NCBI RefSeq assembly: GCF_000253295.1
Contig: NC_015717.1
Location: 2,542,001 to 2,606,000, forward strand
Origin: Hyphomicrobium sp. MC1
GTDB taxonomy: Bacteria > Pseudomonadota > Alphaproteobacteria > Rhizobiales > Hyphomicrobiaceae
Direction: 5' to 3'
Length of the DNA stretch: 64,000 bases
Each line of letters opens with the position of its first letter. The first letter of the stretch is position 1. The position numbers and the translations under genes were made by a program. A model generated the notes under the pieces. It saw only the letters and a list, made by a program, of their open reading frames with translations, was not told the origin of the DNA and searched no databases. Below, piece after piece: positions 40,032-49,085 of the stretch.

Positions 40032-42383
40032 ATGAGCGACAATGTTCTGACGTCCCCCGCACGACCCAAGCTTTTTGTTCCGGGCCAATCCTCACTGCTG
40101 CCCGGTGTCGAGCGTTATGTCTTGAAAGGTGGCGGCACGGCCGTCTACGAACTCGACAAGGGCGACCGCGTGGAAATCAGTCCGCTCGAAGGCGGACAGA
40201 CCGTTGAGATCGCGGCTTTCGCACCGGGGGGAAAAAGTGATCTCGGCGCGATCGGCCTCAAAGGCGATGGAGCGCCCACCGGCATTCAAAAGGCGCTTGA
40301 ATCCGACAGCGAGGATGCGCAGCGCGTTCGCTTCGGACTATTCCGGCGCGGCCTTGATCTCGGACGCGTCAAAGCTAAGCGCGTGCTTGGTCCAGATTCC
40401 GTTCCGGGCGACGTCGTTTCGCTGCAGGCTGAAAAACCGGTTCTCGTTGTTATCGGCGCACCGGCGGAGCCGATGATCGTCTGGGATCAGACGCCTGCGA
40501 CCGACGTTCTTGTTTTCATTCAGCGCGCCAATCCGAAACTTCTGAACGAAGCAAGACTGCCCGATCCGATTGCCGAGCCGCGCCTCGACATTCGCATTAA
40601 CATCGCAAGTGCGGAAAGCTTCGAGGTTCACGAAGGCGAGTACATTCAGATCATTGACGTCCAAGGCCGTCAGTGCTCCGACTTCCTAGCCTTCAACCGC
40701 AAAGAGCTCGACAGGGGCAATGTGCTTGGTCTCGACTCAACGACCACGCGCTCCATGACGGGCATGTCCTATCCGAAGCCTGGCCTGTTCTCGAAGTTCT
40801 TCGACCGCGATCGCAATCCTCTCGTCGAGGTCGTGCAGGACACAGTCGGACGGCACGACACGTTCAACCTCGCGTGCACGACGCGTTACTATGAAGATAT
40901 GGGCTACTTCGGTCATCCGAACTGCTCGGACAACTTCAACGAGGCGCTGAAGGATTATCAGATCGGCAGCTATAAAGGCTGGCCCGCAATCAACTTCTTT
41001 TTCAACACCAACGTCGACTGCCATAACAACATATGGTCCGATGAACCGTGGTCGCGTCCAGGCGACTACGTGATGATGCGTGCGCTGACGGATCTCGTCT
41101 GCGGCACATCCTCCTGCCCGGCCGACATCGACCCGTCGAACGGCTGGAACCTCACTGAAATCCACGTTCGGGTCTACCCGAAGGACACCCCGTTCAAGCG
41201 CTCGATCGGATACAGAATGGCACCGGATGCTCCCATGCAGCTGACAAGAGAATCGGGATTTCACCCGCGCACGTCAGCCCTCACCCGCAACTTCGGCGAC
41301 TATCGCGGCTTCTGGGTACCGCACTGCTACGCCAACGCCGGGGCCATTGAAGAATATTGGGCATGCCGCGAGCGGGCAGTCATCATGGACCTGTCGCCGC
41401 TGCGCAAGATGGAAGTACTCGGGCCGGATGCTGAGCAGTTCCTCAACGGCATCATCACGCGCGACGTGCGCAAGCTTGCAGTCGGTCAGATTTACTATAC
41501 GCCGATGTGCTATGAGCACGGCGGCATGGTGGACGACGGCACGCTGTTCCGCTTGGGCGAAAACAACTTCCGCTGGATCGGTGGCGACGACGCGAGCCTC
41601 ATCTGGCTGAAAGAACAGCTGGCGAAGACGAGCTACAAAGTAAACCTCAAGACAGCGACCAACGAACTCAATAACGTCGCCGTCCAAGGGCCGAAGTCGC
41701 GCGAGATCCTGGCGTCGATCGTCGAGACGGCGCCGAGCCGGCCGACGATGCAGGAGCTTGGGGTCTTCCGCTTCACAATCGGACGCATCGGCGGCGTTGC
41801 GGGCATTCCGGTGCTCGTGTCACGCACGGGCTATACCGGCGAACTCGGCTACGAGGTGTTCTGCCATCCGAAAGATGCGCCTGCGGTTTGGGATGCGATC
41901 ATGACTGCGGGCGCGCCATTCAAGATCCAGCCGTTCGGTTTCGACGCGCTCGATATGGTGCGCATCGAAGCGGGCCTCGTGTTTGGTGGACATGACTTCG
42001 ACTCGACGACCGATCCACTCGAAGCCGGCATCAGCTTTACGGTGCCGACAAAGAAGGAAGACGACTATATTGGCAAGGCCGCTATTGAGAACCGCCGCGC
42101 ACATCCGCTGCGCAAACTGGTCGGTCTCGAAATCGAGGGCAACGAGAAGCCGTCGCACGGCGACCCAGTGTACATCGGCCGGGCACAGATTGGTATCGTG
42201 ACGAGCGCGATGCGCTCGCCTCTATTGAAGAAGACGTTGGCGTTCGCACGTATCGAAGCCGTTCACGCCGCCAACGACACGGCCGTTGAAATCGGCCGCC
42301 TCGATGGCTTGCAGAAGCGCTTCAAGGCGAAAGTCGTGCCGTTCCCGTTCTACGATCCAAAGAAAGAACGCGTCCGGATGTGA
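40032..42383 (+). CDS. tdm: Trimethylamine N-oxide demethylase
   Basis: Cleaves TMAO into dimethylamine and formaldehyde without an oxidant. It is a 783 aa fusion: an N-terminal DUF1989-type region (about residues 1-390; the second half with GRQCSDF, NLACTTR, GHPNCSDN and GTSSCPADIDPSNGWNLTEIHV holds the zinc-binding cysteines) and a C-terminal GcvT-like tetrahydrofolate domain (about 400-780). This layout is that of Methylocella Tdm, where the second domain is thought to capture formaldehyde. GAGGACACC precedes the ATG. It is the last gene of the amine operon and ends at a good terminator. Confidence 0.95.
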   Translation: MSDNVLTSPARPKLFVPGQSSLLPGVERYVLKGGGTAVYELDKGDRVEISPLEGGQTVEIAAFAPGGKSDLGAIGLKGDGAPTGIQKALESDSEDAQRVRFGLFRRGLDLGRVKAKRVLGPDSVPGDVVSLQAEKPVLVVIGAPAEPMIVWDQTPATDVLVFIQRANPKLLNEARLPDPIAEPRLDIRINIASAESFEVHEGEYIQIIDVQGRQCSDFLAFNRKELDRGNVLGLDSTTTRSMTGMSYPKPGLFSKFFDRDRNPLVEVVQDTVGRHDTFNLACTTRYYEDMGYFGHPNCSDNFNEALKDYQIGSYKGWPAINFFFNTNVDCHNNIWSDEPWSRPGDYVMMRALTDLVCGTSSCPADIDPSNGWNLTEIHVRVYPKDTPFKRSIGYRMAPDAPMQLTRESGFHPRTSALTRNFGDYRGFWVPHCYANAGAIEEYWACRERAVIMDLSPLRKMEVLGPDAEQFLNGIITRDVRKLAVGQIYYTPMCYEHGGMVDDGTLFRLGENNFRWIGGDDASLIWLKEQLAKTSYKVNLKTATNELNNVAVQGPKSREILASIVETAPSRPTMQELGVFRFTIGRIGGVAGIPVLVSRTGYTGELGYEVFCHPKDAPAVWDAIMTAGAPFKIQPFGFDALDMVRIEAGLVFGGHDFDSTTDPLEAGISFTVPTKKEDDYIGKAAIENRRAHPLRKLVGLEIEGNEKPSHGDPVYIGRAQIGIVTSAMRSPLLKKTLAFARIEAVHAANDTAVEIGRLDGLQKRFKAKVVPFPFYDPKKERVRM

Positions 42384-42406
42384 AGCGCCACGCATAGCAC
42401 GCATGC

Positions 42407-42442
42407 AAAACGCGGTTGGGATCACTCCCGGCCGCGTTTTTT
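42407..42442 (+). terminator. Rho-independent terminator of the TMA/DMA operon
   Basis: AAAACGCGG (42407-42415) pairs with CCGCGTTTT (42432-42440), with an inner GGGA/TCCC stem, followed by T42437-T42442. It lies 23 bp after the tdm stop. Confidence 0.88.
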
Positions 42443-42510
42443 AGGCCGTCCGTGTTGCGTCTCCCGTCTTCGAGGGCTAAACGCCCCGTAGCTCTGAGGA
42501 GAAGACATCG

Positions 42511-43494
42511 ATGTTCAAAGCCATTCTCATTGAAAAAAGCAGCGAGCACTCAGGGCCCCGCCTCGCAGATGTCGACAAAGCGGCGCTGCCAGACGGCGAG
42601 GTAACTGTCCGCATCAGCCATTCGACGCTGAACTACAAGGACGGCCTTGCGATCACCGGCAAAATGCCGATCGTTCGCAGCTTCCCGATGGTACCCGGCA
42701 TTGATTTCGCGGGCATCGTCGAAGACAGCGCAAACCCGCGCTTCAAAAAGGGCGAAGCGGTGCTTCTCAACGGCTTCGGCGTCGGCGAGAACCACTGGGG
42801 CGGCCTCACCGAATATGCGCGCGTCAAAAGCGATTGGCTAATCCCGCTTCCGCCGGGCATGACCGCCGCGCGCGCGATGGCGCTCGGCACTGCCGGATAT
42901 ACGGCGATGTTGTGCGTCATGGCGCTCGAGCGCCAAGGCGTGACGCCGGCGAAGGGCGAAGTGATCGTGACGGGGGCCGCTGGCGGCGTCGGCGGCGTTG
43001 CGGTGCTTCTTCTTTCGCGCCTTGGATACGAGGTCGCAGCCTCCACGGGCCGCATCGGAGAATCCGACTACCTCAGAGGCCTCGGCGCAAAAACGATCAT
43101 CGACCGCAACGAACTGTCCTCACCCGGCCGCCCGCTGCAGAAGGCGCGATGGGCAGGCGCCGTCGACAGCGTCGGAAGTCACACCCTCGCAAACGTCTGT
43201 GCGCAAACAAAAGACGAAGGTGTCGTGACCGCCTGCGGCCTCGCGCAGGGGATGGATTTTCCTGCAACCGTCGCGCCGTTCATCCTGCGCGGGGTGACGC
43301 TTGTCGGCATCAACTCGGTCTACCGTTCGATTGCTGACCGCATCGAAGCCTGGAACCGTCTCACCGACGAGATCGACTTTGCCAAGCTCGATGCCATGAC
43401 CAAGACAATTCCGCTTTCTGCTGCGATCGATGCCGCTCGCGATCTCATCGACGGCAAGATCCGCGGGCGCGTCGTCATCGACGTTTCCCGCTAG
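42511..43494 (+). CDS. acuI: AcuI/YhdH-like NADPH oxidoreductase (medium-chain dehydrogenase family)
   Basis: A 327 aa zinc-free medium-chain reductase of the YhdH/YhfP/AcuI group, whose characterised members reduce acryloyl-CoA. Typical segments are STLNYKDGLAITGKMPIV, VTGAAGGVGGVAVLLL (NADPH loop) and ACGLAQGMDFPATVAPFILRGVTLVGINSV. GAGGAG precedes the ATG. It follows the terminator of the amine operon and precedes a tautomerase by 31 bp. The physiological substrate here could be acryloyl-CoA, from propionyl or 3-hydroxypropionate metabolism, or simple quinones, so the symbol is tentative. Confidence 0.82.
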   Translation: MFKAILIEKSSEHSGPRLADVDKAALPDGEVTVRISHSTLNYKDGLAITGKMPIVRSFPMVPGIDFAGIVEDSANPRFKKGEAVLLNGFGVGENHWGGLTEYARVKSDWLIPLPPGMTAARAMALGTAGYTAMLCVMALERQGVTPAKGEVIVTGAAGGVGGVAVLLLSRLGYEVAASTGRIGESDYLRGLGAKTIIDRNELSSPGRPLQKARWAGAVDSVGSHTLANVCAQTKDEGVVTACGLAQGMDFPATVAPFILRGVTLVGINSVYRSIADRIEAWNRLTDEIDFAKLDAMTKTIPLSAAIDAARDLIDGKIRGRVVIDVSR

Positions 43495-43525
43495 TTCCCT
43501 CCCTCCGCTTCGCAAGGATACCGCA

Positions 43526-43930
43526 ATGCCCCTTCTTCGCTTCGACCTCATCAAAGGACGCACCGACGCCGAGCTTGCCTCACTGCTCGATGCTGCACAT
43601 GACGCGATGCTCGAAGCCTTCAAGGTTCCGGTGCGCGACCGCTATCAGATCGTGCACGAGCACGAGCCAAGCCGCGTCCGCATTGAGGATACGGGCCTCG
43701 ACATTCCGCGCACAGACAAGGTTGTTCTGGTCTCCGTGACGACGCGGCCTCGCACAACAGAGGAAAAGACGACGTTCTATCGCCTGCTGACCGAAGCGCT
43801 GTCGAAGCGTTGCGGCATCGCGCCGAGCGACGTGATGGTGAACTTCGTCACCAATACCGACGCCGACTGGTCGTTCGGCAATGGCGAGGCGCAATTTTTG
43901 ACGGGCAAGCTCGGCGGCAAGCCGAAATAA
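43526..43930 (+). CDS. Tautomerase family protein (4-oxalocrotonate tautomerase superfamily)
   Basis: A 134 aa protein that begins MPLLRFDLIKGRTDAELASLLDAAHDAM. Pro immediately after the initiator Met is the catalytic base of this superfamily. The ATG at 43526 is supported by AAGGA seven bases upstream and by that Pro. The length fits the tandem-fold members (MSAD/cis-CaaD-like) of about 130 aa. It lies directly after the acuI-like gene and may share its transcript. The substrate is unknown. Confidence 0.85.
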   Translation: MPLLRFDLIKGRTDAELASLLDAAHDAMLEAFKVPVRDRYQIVHEHEPSRVRIEDTGLDIPRTDKVVLVSVTTRPRTTEEKTTFYRLLTEALSKRCGIAPSDVMVNFVTNTDADWSFGNGEAQFLTGKLGGKPK

Positions 43931-44006
43931 CAACTTCACGTCGCCCCCCTCATCTTAGCCCCCTCCCCGCGCGGGAGAAGGAATGAGAAGAACGAAAGGT
44001 ACCGGA

Positions 44007-44378
44007 ATGCATCTCGTGCACGATCCGAATGCGCCGGCGTCTCCTGCGATCACGTTCGATCAGTTTCTGACGGTCGATATTCGCGTCGGCACCGTGGTCG
44101 CAGCCGAGCCTTATCCGGAAGCGAAAAAACCGGCATTGAAACTGAAGATCGACTTCGGCGACGGCATCGGCATCAAGCAATCGAGTGCGCAGATCACGCG
44201 ACACTACGATTGCGAGACGCTGATCGGGCGACAGGTGGCGGCGGTCGTGAATTTTCCGCCGCGCCAGATCGGCAAGTTCATGTCGGAAGTGCTGACGCTC
44301 GGCTTTCCCGACACAAACGGCGAAGTCGTGCTGTTCGCGCCCGACATCAAAGTGCCGAACGGGGCGCGGCTTTTCTAG
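44007..44378 (+). CDS. csaA: tRNA-binding domain protein, CsaA
   Basis: A 123 aa OB-fold protein of the CsaA/EMAP-II type, proposed to be a secretion-related chaperone with tRNA-binding ability. The signature FDQFLTVDIRVGTVVAAEPYPEAKKPALKLKIDFG and the C-terminal VLFAPDIKVPNGARLF are clear. ATG 44007 has AAAGGTACC upstream. It follows the tautomerase by 76 bp and precedes a REP-like palindrome. Confidence 0.9.
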   Translation: MHLVHDPNAPASPAITFDQFLTVDIRVGTVVAAEPYPEAKKPALKLKIDFGDGIGIKQSSAQITRHYDCETLIGRQVAAVVNFPPRQIGKFMSEVLTLGFPDTNGEVVLFAPDIKVPNGARLF

Positions 44379-44483
44379 ACACGTCGTCCTCGAATGCGTG
44401 AGCATCGACAGCGCATTTGAGCATCCAACATAAAGTTCATCGGAGACGCCTATGTTTCGCGCCTCCGGCGAGGCTCACGCTGG

Positions 44484-44527
44484 ATCCCCGGCCTTCGACG
44501 CGCCATTCGTCGCGCCCGGCCGGGGAT
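44484..44527. repeat. REP-like palindrome
   Basis: ATCCCCGGCC (44484-44493) and GGCCGGGGAT (44518-44527) bracket a second imperfect palindrome, giving a long stem between convergent csaA and the dehydrogenase gene. It has the same CCGGCCTTCG core as the element at 3650-3675 and may also end both transcripts. Confidence 0.6.
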
Positions 44528-44535
44528 GACGCAAT

Positions 44536-46299
44536 CTATTTCTTCACATGCCCAATTGCCCACACATAGGCGGTGACGGCGTCCACCTGTGCATCAGTTA
44601 AGTCCACACCGCCTTTCGGTGGCATGGCGCCGGCGTGCTCTTTCGGCGTTTCGACGCCGTCCAGGATCGTCTTCTTGAGACCTGCAAGGCTACCGTCGCT
44701 CCAGAGCCATTTGCCGGCCGTCAAATCGGCGCCGACGGGACTGCCGACACCGCCCGCACCGTGGCAGCCTGCACACGTTGCGCCGGCTTCCTCGCCGTCG
44801 AAGATCTTCTTGCCGAGCGCGACTTGGTCGGCAGTCGCACCAGGCGGAACGGGAAGCGATGCCGCAACGCCTGCATCCGGATGAATGCCTTCCGGCGGCA
44901 GGACGTTCTTGTCGCCCGATGCCTGAGCCTGCACTTCGGGTGCGGCCTCAAGCTCTTTCGCGTTCGGATCGCCGACGTACGTGATGCGCCAGATGCGACC
45001 GGCGACGTCGTCCGAAACGTACAGCGCACCATCGGGTGCAACCGCGAGACCCGATGGACGGTGCGGCGCGCTGCCCGGATTTTTCTGGGTTCCCGCGAAG
45101 CCATCGGCGAAGACGATGAAGTTGCCCGTCGTCTTGCCGTCAGCGAACGGTTGGAAGACGACGTTGTAGCCACCCTGCGGACCTGGTGCGCGATTCCATG
45201 AGCCATGAAACGCAATGAACATGCCGCCGCGATAAGGCTCGGAGAATGCTGTCGCCTTGTAGATCTTCATGTCGTTCGGCGCCCAGTGAGCTGGGAAGAC
45301 TGCAACGGGGCCGAGCTTGTCGGCACAAACGCCGACGGTCTTGCCGCCATCACCGCCGTATTCCGGCGCAAGGACAAGCTTCTTCTGGAAGCCGTCGTAA
45401 TAGCAGTGCGGCCAGCCGTAATCACCGCCCGCTTTCAGTTCGACTACTTCTTCGGCCGGCAGATCGAAGCCCTGCTGCGCGGTATAGAGCTCGGGCCAAT
45501 CTTCATGTAGCTGATCGCGGCCGTGCTGGGTGACGTAGAGCCTGCCCGCGGCATCGAAGTCGAAGCCTTCGCCATTGCGGATACCCGTCGCATAGCGCTC
45601 GGCGGGCGAAAATTTCTGATCGAGCTTGTTGGCGTCATACTTCCAGATGCCGGCGCGCGTCTCCTGCTCGATGCATGGCTCGTGGCCTTTCGAGTGCGGC
45701 ATGCGATTTTTGATTTCGCATGTGTTCGTCGCCGAACCCATCTCTACGAAGAGGTTGCCATTTGCGTCGATGATGAATCCATGCATCGGATGATCGCCGG
45801 TGATCGGCATGCCCGACAGCACCGTTTCACCCTTGCCTTCCGGCGCGATCTCGCCGTCCTTCAGCGGATAGCGAACGATGCGATCGTTGATCTCGGCGTA
45901 AACGTAATTCTTATAGAGATAGATGCCGGTGCCGCCGTGGCCGCCTTCGGCCTGCGTTTCGCCGAAGCGCTTGATGACATCGGCCTTGCCAGTGCCTTTG
46001 CTATCCTTCAGCGCGACGAGAAAACCGCCCGGAGGCAAATCGTTGTTCTGATAGTAGCGTCCGCTCCACGTGTTGACATAGAGCGTACCGTCTTGTGACA
46101 CGGCCATCTGGCGGGCATGGCCGACTTTGTCGGCGAAGATCGAAGCGCAGAAACCTTTCGGCAGACTGAGGCCGCCATTGTCTCCCGGACATTCGGCGGC
46201 ACGCGACGATGTCGCCCCGACAAATGGTATGGCGAGCGCGAGCACAAACGCCATCGGTGCTGCAGACACCCATGTGCGTACGGTTGCAACAGGTTGCAT
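44536..46299 (-). CDS. Secreted sorbosone dehydrogenase-like beta-propeller fused to cytochrome c
   Basis: A 587 aa periplasmic protein. Residues 1-34 form a signal peptide (AFVLALAIPFVGATSSRA). The next part, to about 480, is a six-bladed propeller of the glucose/sorbosone dehydrogenase family, with GNLFVEMGSATNTC and ELKAGGDYGWPHCYYDG segments. The C-terminus is a cytochrome c domain with C509-A-G-C-H513. Members of this family oxidise sugars or other alcohols using PQQ; electrons would pass to the fused haem. ATG 46299 is better spaced from AGGAG than ATG 46305. It follows an SMP-30-like gene on the same strand with a hairpin between. The substrate is unknown. Confidence 0.85.
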   Translation of the reverse strand: MQPVATVRTWVSAAPMAFVLALAIPFVGATSSRAAECPGDNGGLSLPKGFCASIFADKVGHARQMAVSQDGTLYVNTWSGRYYQNNDLPPGGFLVALKDSKGTGKADVIKRFGETQAEGGHGGTGIYLYKNYVYAEINDRIVRYPLKDGEIAPEGKGETVLSGMPITGDHPMHGFIIDANGNLFVEMGSATNTCEIKNRMPHSKGHEPCIEQETRAGIWKYDANKLDQKFSPAERYATGIRNGEGFDFDAAGRLYVTQHGRDQLHEDWPELYTAQQGFDLPAEEVVELKAGGDYGWPHCYYDGFQKKLVLAPEYGGDGGKTVGVCADKLGPVAVFPAHWAPNDMKIYKATAFSEPYRGGMFIAFHGSWNRAPGPQGGYNVVFQPFADGKTTGNFIVFADGFAGTQKNPGSAPHRPSGLAVAPDGALYVSDDVAGRIWRITYVGDPNAKELEAAPEVQAQASGDKNVLPPEGIHPDAGVAASLPVPPGATADQVALGKKIFDGEEAGATCAGCHGAGGVGSPVGADLTAGKWLWSDGSLAGLKKTILDGVETPKEHAGAMPPKGGVDLTDAQVDAVTAYVWAIGHVKK

Positions 46300-46327
46300 G
46301 TTCATTCTCCTGGAAGTCCGACTGGAA

Positions 46328-46350
46328 GCCGAGGCCCATGAAGCCTCGGC
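46328..46350 (-). terminator. Intercistronic hairpin between the SMP-30-like gene and the dehydrogenase
   Basis: GCCGAGGC (46328-46335) and GCCTCGGC (46343-46350) form a perfect 8 bp stem with a seven-base loop in the 56 bp gap. There is no U-run, so it is probably an mRNA processing or stability element. Confidence 0.45.
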
Positions 46351-46355
46351 GGTAT

Positions 46356-47327
46356 TTACTTGCCGAGAGGAACCGGCACGGCCTGGAACGGCAGTTTCGG
46401 CGGTCCGTTCTCTTTGGCGCCGAAGAGATGTGCGAGTTGGCCCTCGCCGACCCAGACCGTATCGCCCACCCTCGCAACCGATGTCGGTCCGCTGAGGCCA
46501 TCCTTCAAGGTTTCGATATCGACTTTATCACCGTTGACCGTCACGCGATCGACAGTGCCGCCACCTTCGGCCATCAGGAACGTGTTACCGTCGAGCGGAC
46601 GGAGCGCATCAGGGTTCTGAATGGGCCTGGATGTTTCAAGCTTTGTGACGCTTCCCGGTGCGCCATTCTTCAACGTGACACGAAAGAATTCGTTGCCGCC
46701 ATAGGTGTTGACGTAAAGATTGCCATCGCTGCCGAACGCAATGCCGTCAAGCCCCGCTCCGTTTTTCGGCGCGAGCAGATCGTTTTCGAGCCAGACATCA
46801 AGTTCCTTGGCGCCGGGCTTCAGGCGCAGGATTTGCGGTGCAGCCGTGTTCGTTACGTACATCGTGCCGTCAGATGCAATCACCATGTCGTTGCAGACAT
46901 GGGCCTTGCCGGGAAATGCGGCGCTGAATTTCCCCTCCCCCGTCTTCAGATCGAAACCCTTCAGGTAAGCGCCGGGAACCGTGCTGGGTCCCGGGACGCC
47001 CATCGCCGATATGTCGTTTGAACAGACCCAGAGCGTGTTGGTTTTTTCGTCAACCAGAACGCCGAATGTGTTGCGCGTGCCGAATGCGCCAGGCTTGATC
47101 CACATCTCTGCTTTGGATTCGCCGGGCTTAACGCGCGCGACACCGCCTGACGCGATGCTGCTGATATAGATCGTGCCGTCAGACGACGCCGACATACTTT
47201 CCGGATAAGCTTGATCGCCGGGTATCTCGATCGGCTTCATGTCCCCTGCCATCGCCGAAGCAGCGACAGCAGATGAACAAACGATGGCGAGGGCTGCGAG
47301 ACAGCCCTTTGGCTTCCGTGACCTCAT
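46356..47327 (-). CDS. Secreted SMP-30/gluconolactonase-like beta-propeller protein
   Basis: A 323 aa protein with a signal peptide (residues 1-27, ending ASAMA) and a six-bladed propeller of the SMP-30/LRE type, with repeated DGTIYIS-, DGTMYVTN- and DGNLYVNTYGGNE-like blades. Such proteins are lactonases or related hydrolases. It precedes the dehydrogenase/cytochrome gene in the same direction, so the pair could oxidise a sugar to a lactone and then open it in the periplasm. ATG 47327 has GGAGG close upstream; ATG 47357 is in frame but would give an odd leader. Confidence 0.8.
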   Translation of the reverse strand: MRSRKPKGCLAALAIVCSSAVAASAMAGDMKPIEIPGDQAYPESMSASSDGTIYISSIASGGVARVKPGESKAEMWIKPGAFGTRNTFGVLVDEKTNTLWVCSNDISAMGVPGPSTVPGAYLKGFDLKTGEGKFSAAFPGKAHVCNDMVIASDGTMYVTNTAAPQILRLKPGAKELDVWLENDLLAPKNGAGLDGIAFGSDGNLYVNTYGGNEFFRVTLKNGAPGSVTKLETSRPIQNPDALRPLDGNTFLMAEGGGTVDRVTVNGDKVDIETLKDGLSGPTSVARVGDTVWVGEGQLAHLFGAKENGPPKLPFQAVPVPLGK

Positions 47328-47452
47328 GCTTCCTCCAAGGCGCCTTGGCGTTTCCATTCGGAACGCGCATTTTTATTTAAATTATACTCGACATTTATAT
47401 CAGCTAGAACGAGCCGCTTAACAAAAAACGCAAATCGTCGAAGAACGATCCC

Positions 47453-47833
47453 TCAGTGGGTGAGCAATTCGACTTCCTTTTGTGCAGCCATCGCCAGCGA
47501 TTCCGACATTTCGTCTGCTTTCTTTCGCGGCAAGGAGAAGCTGACACCGAAGCCGTCCGAGGTCTTCAAGGTCACGATCAAGAGAGACGGATCGAGCGCC
47601 TGCTCAACCAACCATGACGCCAGCGGATACGTGAAACGGCAGCTCGCATCGCCATATTGGACTTGGATCGCAGCATCGATGAGGTTCGGCAACGACATGG
47701 CCAGCATTCCGAGCTGCGCCACCTGAAGATTGACGGCCGCGGGCATTCCCTTCGTATCAACGACATGAAGCGTCACGCTGCGGCCGTCTGTTTCAACGTT
47801 GAATTGCGTCAGATCCTGCACGTCGATGCGCAT
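47453..47833 (-). CDS. Hypothetical cytoplasmic protein
   Basis: A 126 aa protein with no signal or membrane segment, a mixed alpha/beta composition and no known family. It has GGGAAG upstream of the ATG. It lies between the SMP-30-like gene and the FecR-domain gene, divergent from the latter. The composition and codon use look like those of neighbouring genes, which supports it as real. Confidence 0.6.
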   Translation of the reverse strand: MRIDVQDLTQFNVETDGRSVTLHVVDTKGMPAAVNLQVAQLGMLAMSLPNLIDAAIQVQYGDASCRFTYPLASWLVEQALDPSLLIVTLKTSDGFGVSFSLPRKKADEMSESLAMAAQKEVELLTH

Positions 47834-48059
47834 GCGCCGCTTCCCATACGTCGTTCAGCTACGATTGATGGCTGCTTCCGTTATAGTCTTTCAACTATTT
47901 CGAATCCATCGCAATCTCGCGGCTCCCGGTGGACGAAAACCGCGTGTCACCTCCGGCACAGCAGTTTCGCAAACTTCGGCATAAACGAGCGGACGCTGCG
48001 CAACTGTGGTATTCAGCAAGCGCATAGCGTTTCGGATTCATTGATCCTGGAGCCGTGAC

Positions 48060-49055
48060 ATGCCGCGATCTTCGTTGATGTCGTTTGCATTCGCCTTCAC
48101 CGCAGTGAGTGCCGGTTCGCTGGCGGCTTTTTCTTTGCCGGCATTCGCGGCATCCGGAGATCGGATCGGCGATGCGGTCGTGATCACCAACATCGTCATG
48201 GCGGATTTCGCCAAAGAAGAGCGTCGCCTCGCGCGCGGCGACGATGTCCGGCAGGACGAGATCATTGAGGTCAACACCGACGCTCAAGGCGAGTTCAAGC
48301 TCGACGACGACACGAAGCTCGCGCTCGGCCCCGGCTCTCGCCTCGTGCTCGACAGGTTCGTCTACGACAGCGACAAGAAATCCGGCTCGATCATCCTGAA
48401 CATGGCGAAGGGCGCCTTCCGCTTCATTACCGGCGTCGCGACGAAGCCAACCTATATCATCAACACGCCGAATGCATCGATCACCGTCCGCGGGACCATC
48501 TTCGACGTTTACGTATTGCCGGACAAATCGGTGTGGGTGCTGCTGCATGAAGGCGCCATCGAAGCGACCGGAAAGAGAAACGTGTGCCGCGTGCTCGACC
48601 GTCCGGGCCAGATGATGCACATCGGCGCGAACGGCGCCGTGACCGGGCCGTTCAACTGGTCGAAAATGCCGGATAGTAAAGCGGTTGCGTTCGACACCGC
48701 GTTCCCGTTCGTGATCAACACGCCGTCGATCGATCCTAATCCGCTGCTGTCACGCGCGCAGATCATCGAAGCGAACTTTGCGGACGAGCCGGATCAGAAG
48801 TGCCTCAATCCGCACCTGCAGATCATCCCGACCAAGCCGATCAAGACGAAGAAGGCTGAGAAGCCCAGAAAGACGCCGCCGAAGAAGAAGGTCGCAACGC
48901 GCAAGCCGAGGAATGGTGACGGCGCGTACGGTGGCGGCTGCGATGGATGCATGACCGGAATGGGCATCGCCATCGGCGGCGGCATGGGCGGATTCGGTGG
49001 CGGCCGTCGCGGCGGATCCGATGGCGGTGGGTATGGCGGCAATCGCGGCCGTTGA
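48060..49055 (+). CDS. Secreted FecR-domain protein with Lys-rich and Gly-rich tail
   Basis: A 331 aa protein. A signal peptide covers about residues 1-31. A FecR-type domain follows: VRQDEIIEVNTDAQGEFKLDDDTKLALGPGSRLVLDRFVYD, then IINTPNASITVRGTIFDVYV. The C-terminus has a Lys/Pro-rich stretch (KTKKAEKPRKTPPKKK) and a Gly-rich tail with one CDGC. GGAG lies seven bases before the ATG. It is convergent with a CHASE2-adenylate cyclase 30 bp away. FecR and CHASE2-cyclase genes are often neighbours, suggesting that they sense the same extracytoplasmic signal. It has no sigma factor partner here, so it is not a classical FecIR system. Confidence 0.82.
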   Translation: MPRSSLMSFAFAFTAVSAGSLAAFSLPAFAASGDRIGDAVVITNIVMADFAKEERRLARGDDVRQDEIIEVNTDAQGEFKLDDDTKLALGPGSRLVLDRFVYDSDKKSGSIILNMAKGAFRFITGVATKPTYIINTPNASITVRGTIFDVYVLPDKSVWVLLHEGAIEATGKRNVCRVLDRPGQMMHIGANGAVTGPFNWSKMPDSKAVAFDTAFPFVINTPSIDPNPLLSRAQIIEANFADEPDQKCLNPHLQIIPTKPIKTKKAEKPRKTPPKKKVATRKPRNGDGAYGGGCDGCMTGMGIAIGGGMGGFGGGRRGGSDGGGYGGNRGR

Positions 49056-49085
49056 GCAGGAGCGTCTCGACGCGCGGCTCGGCCT

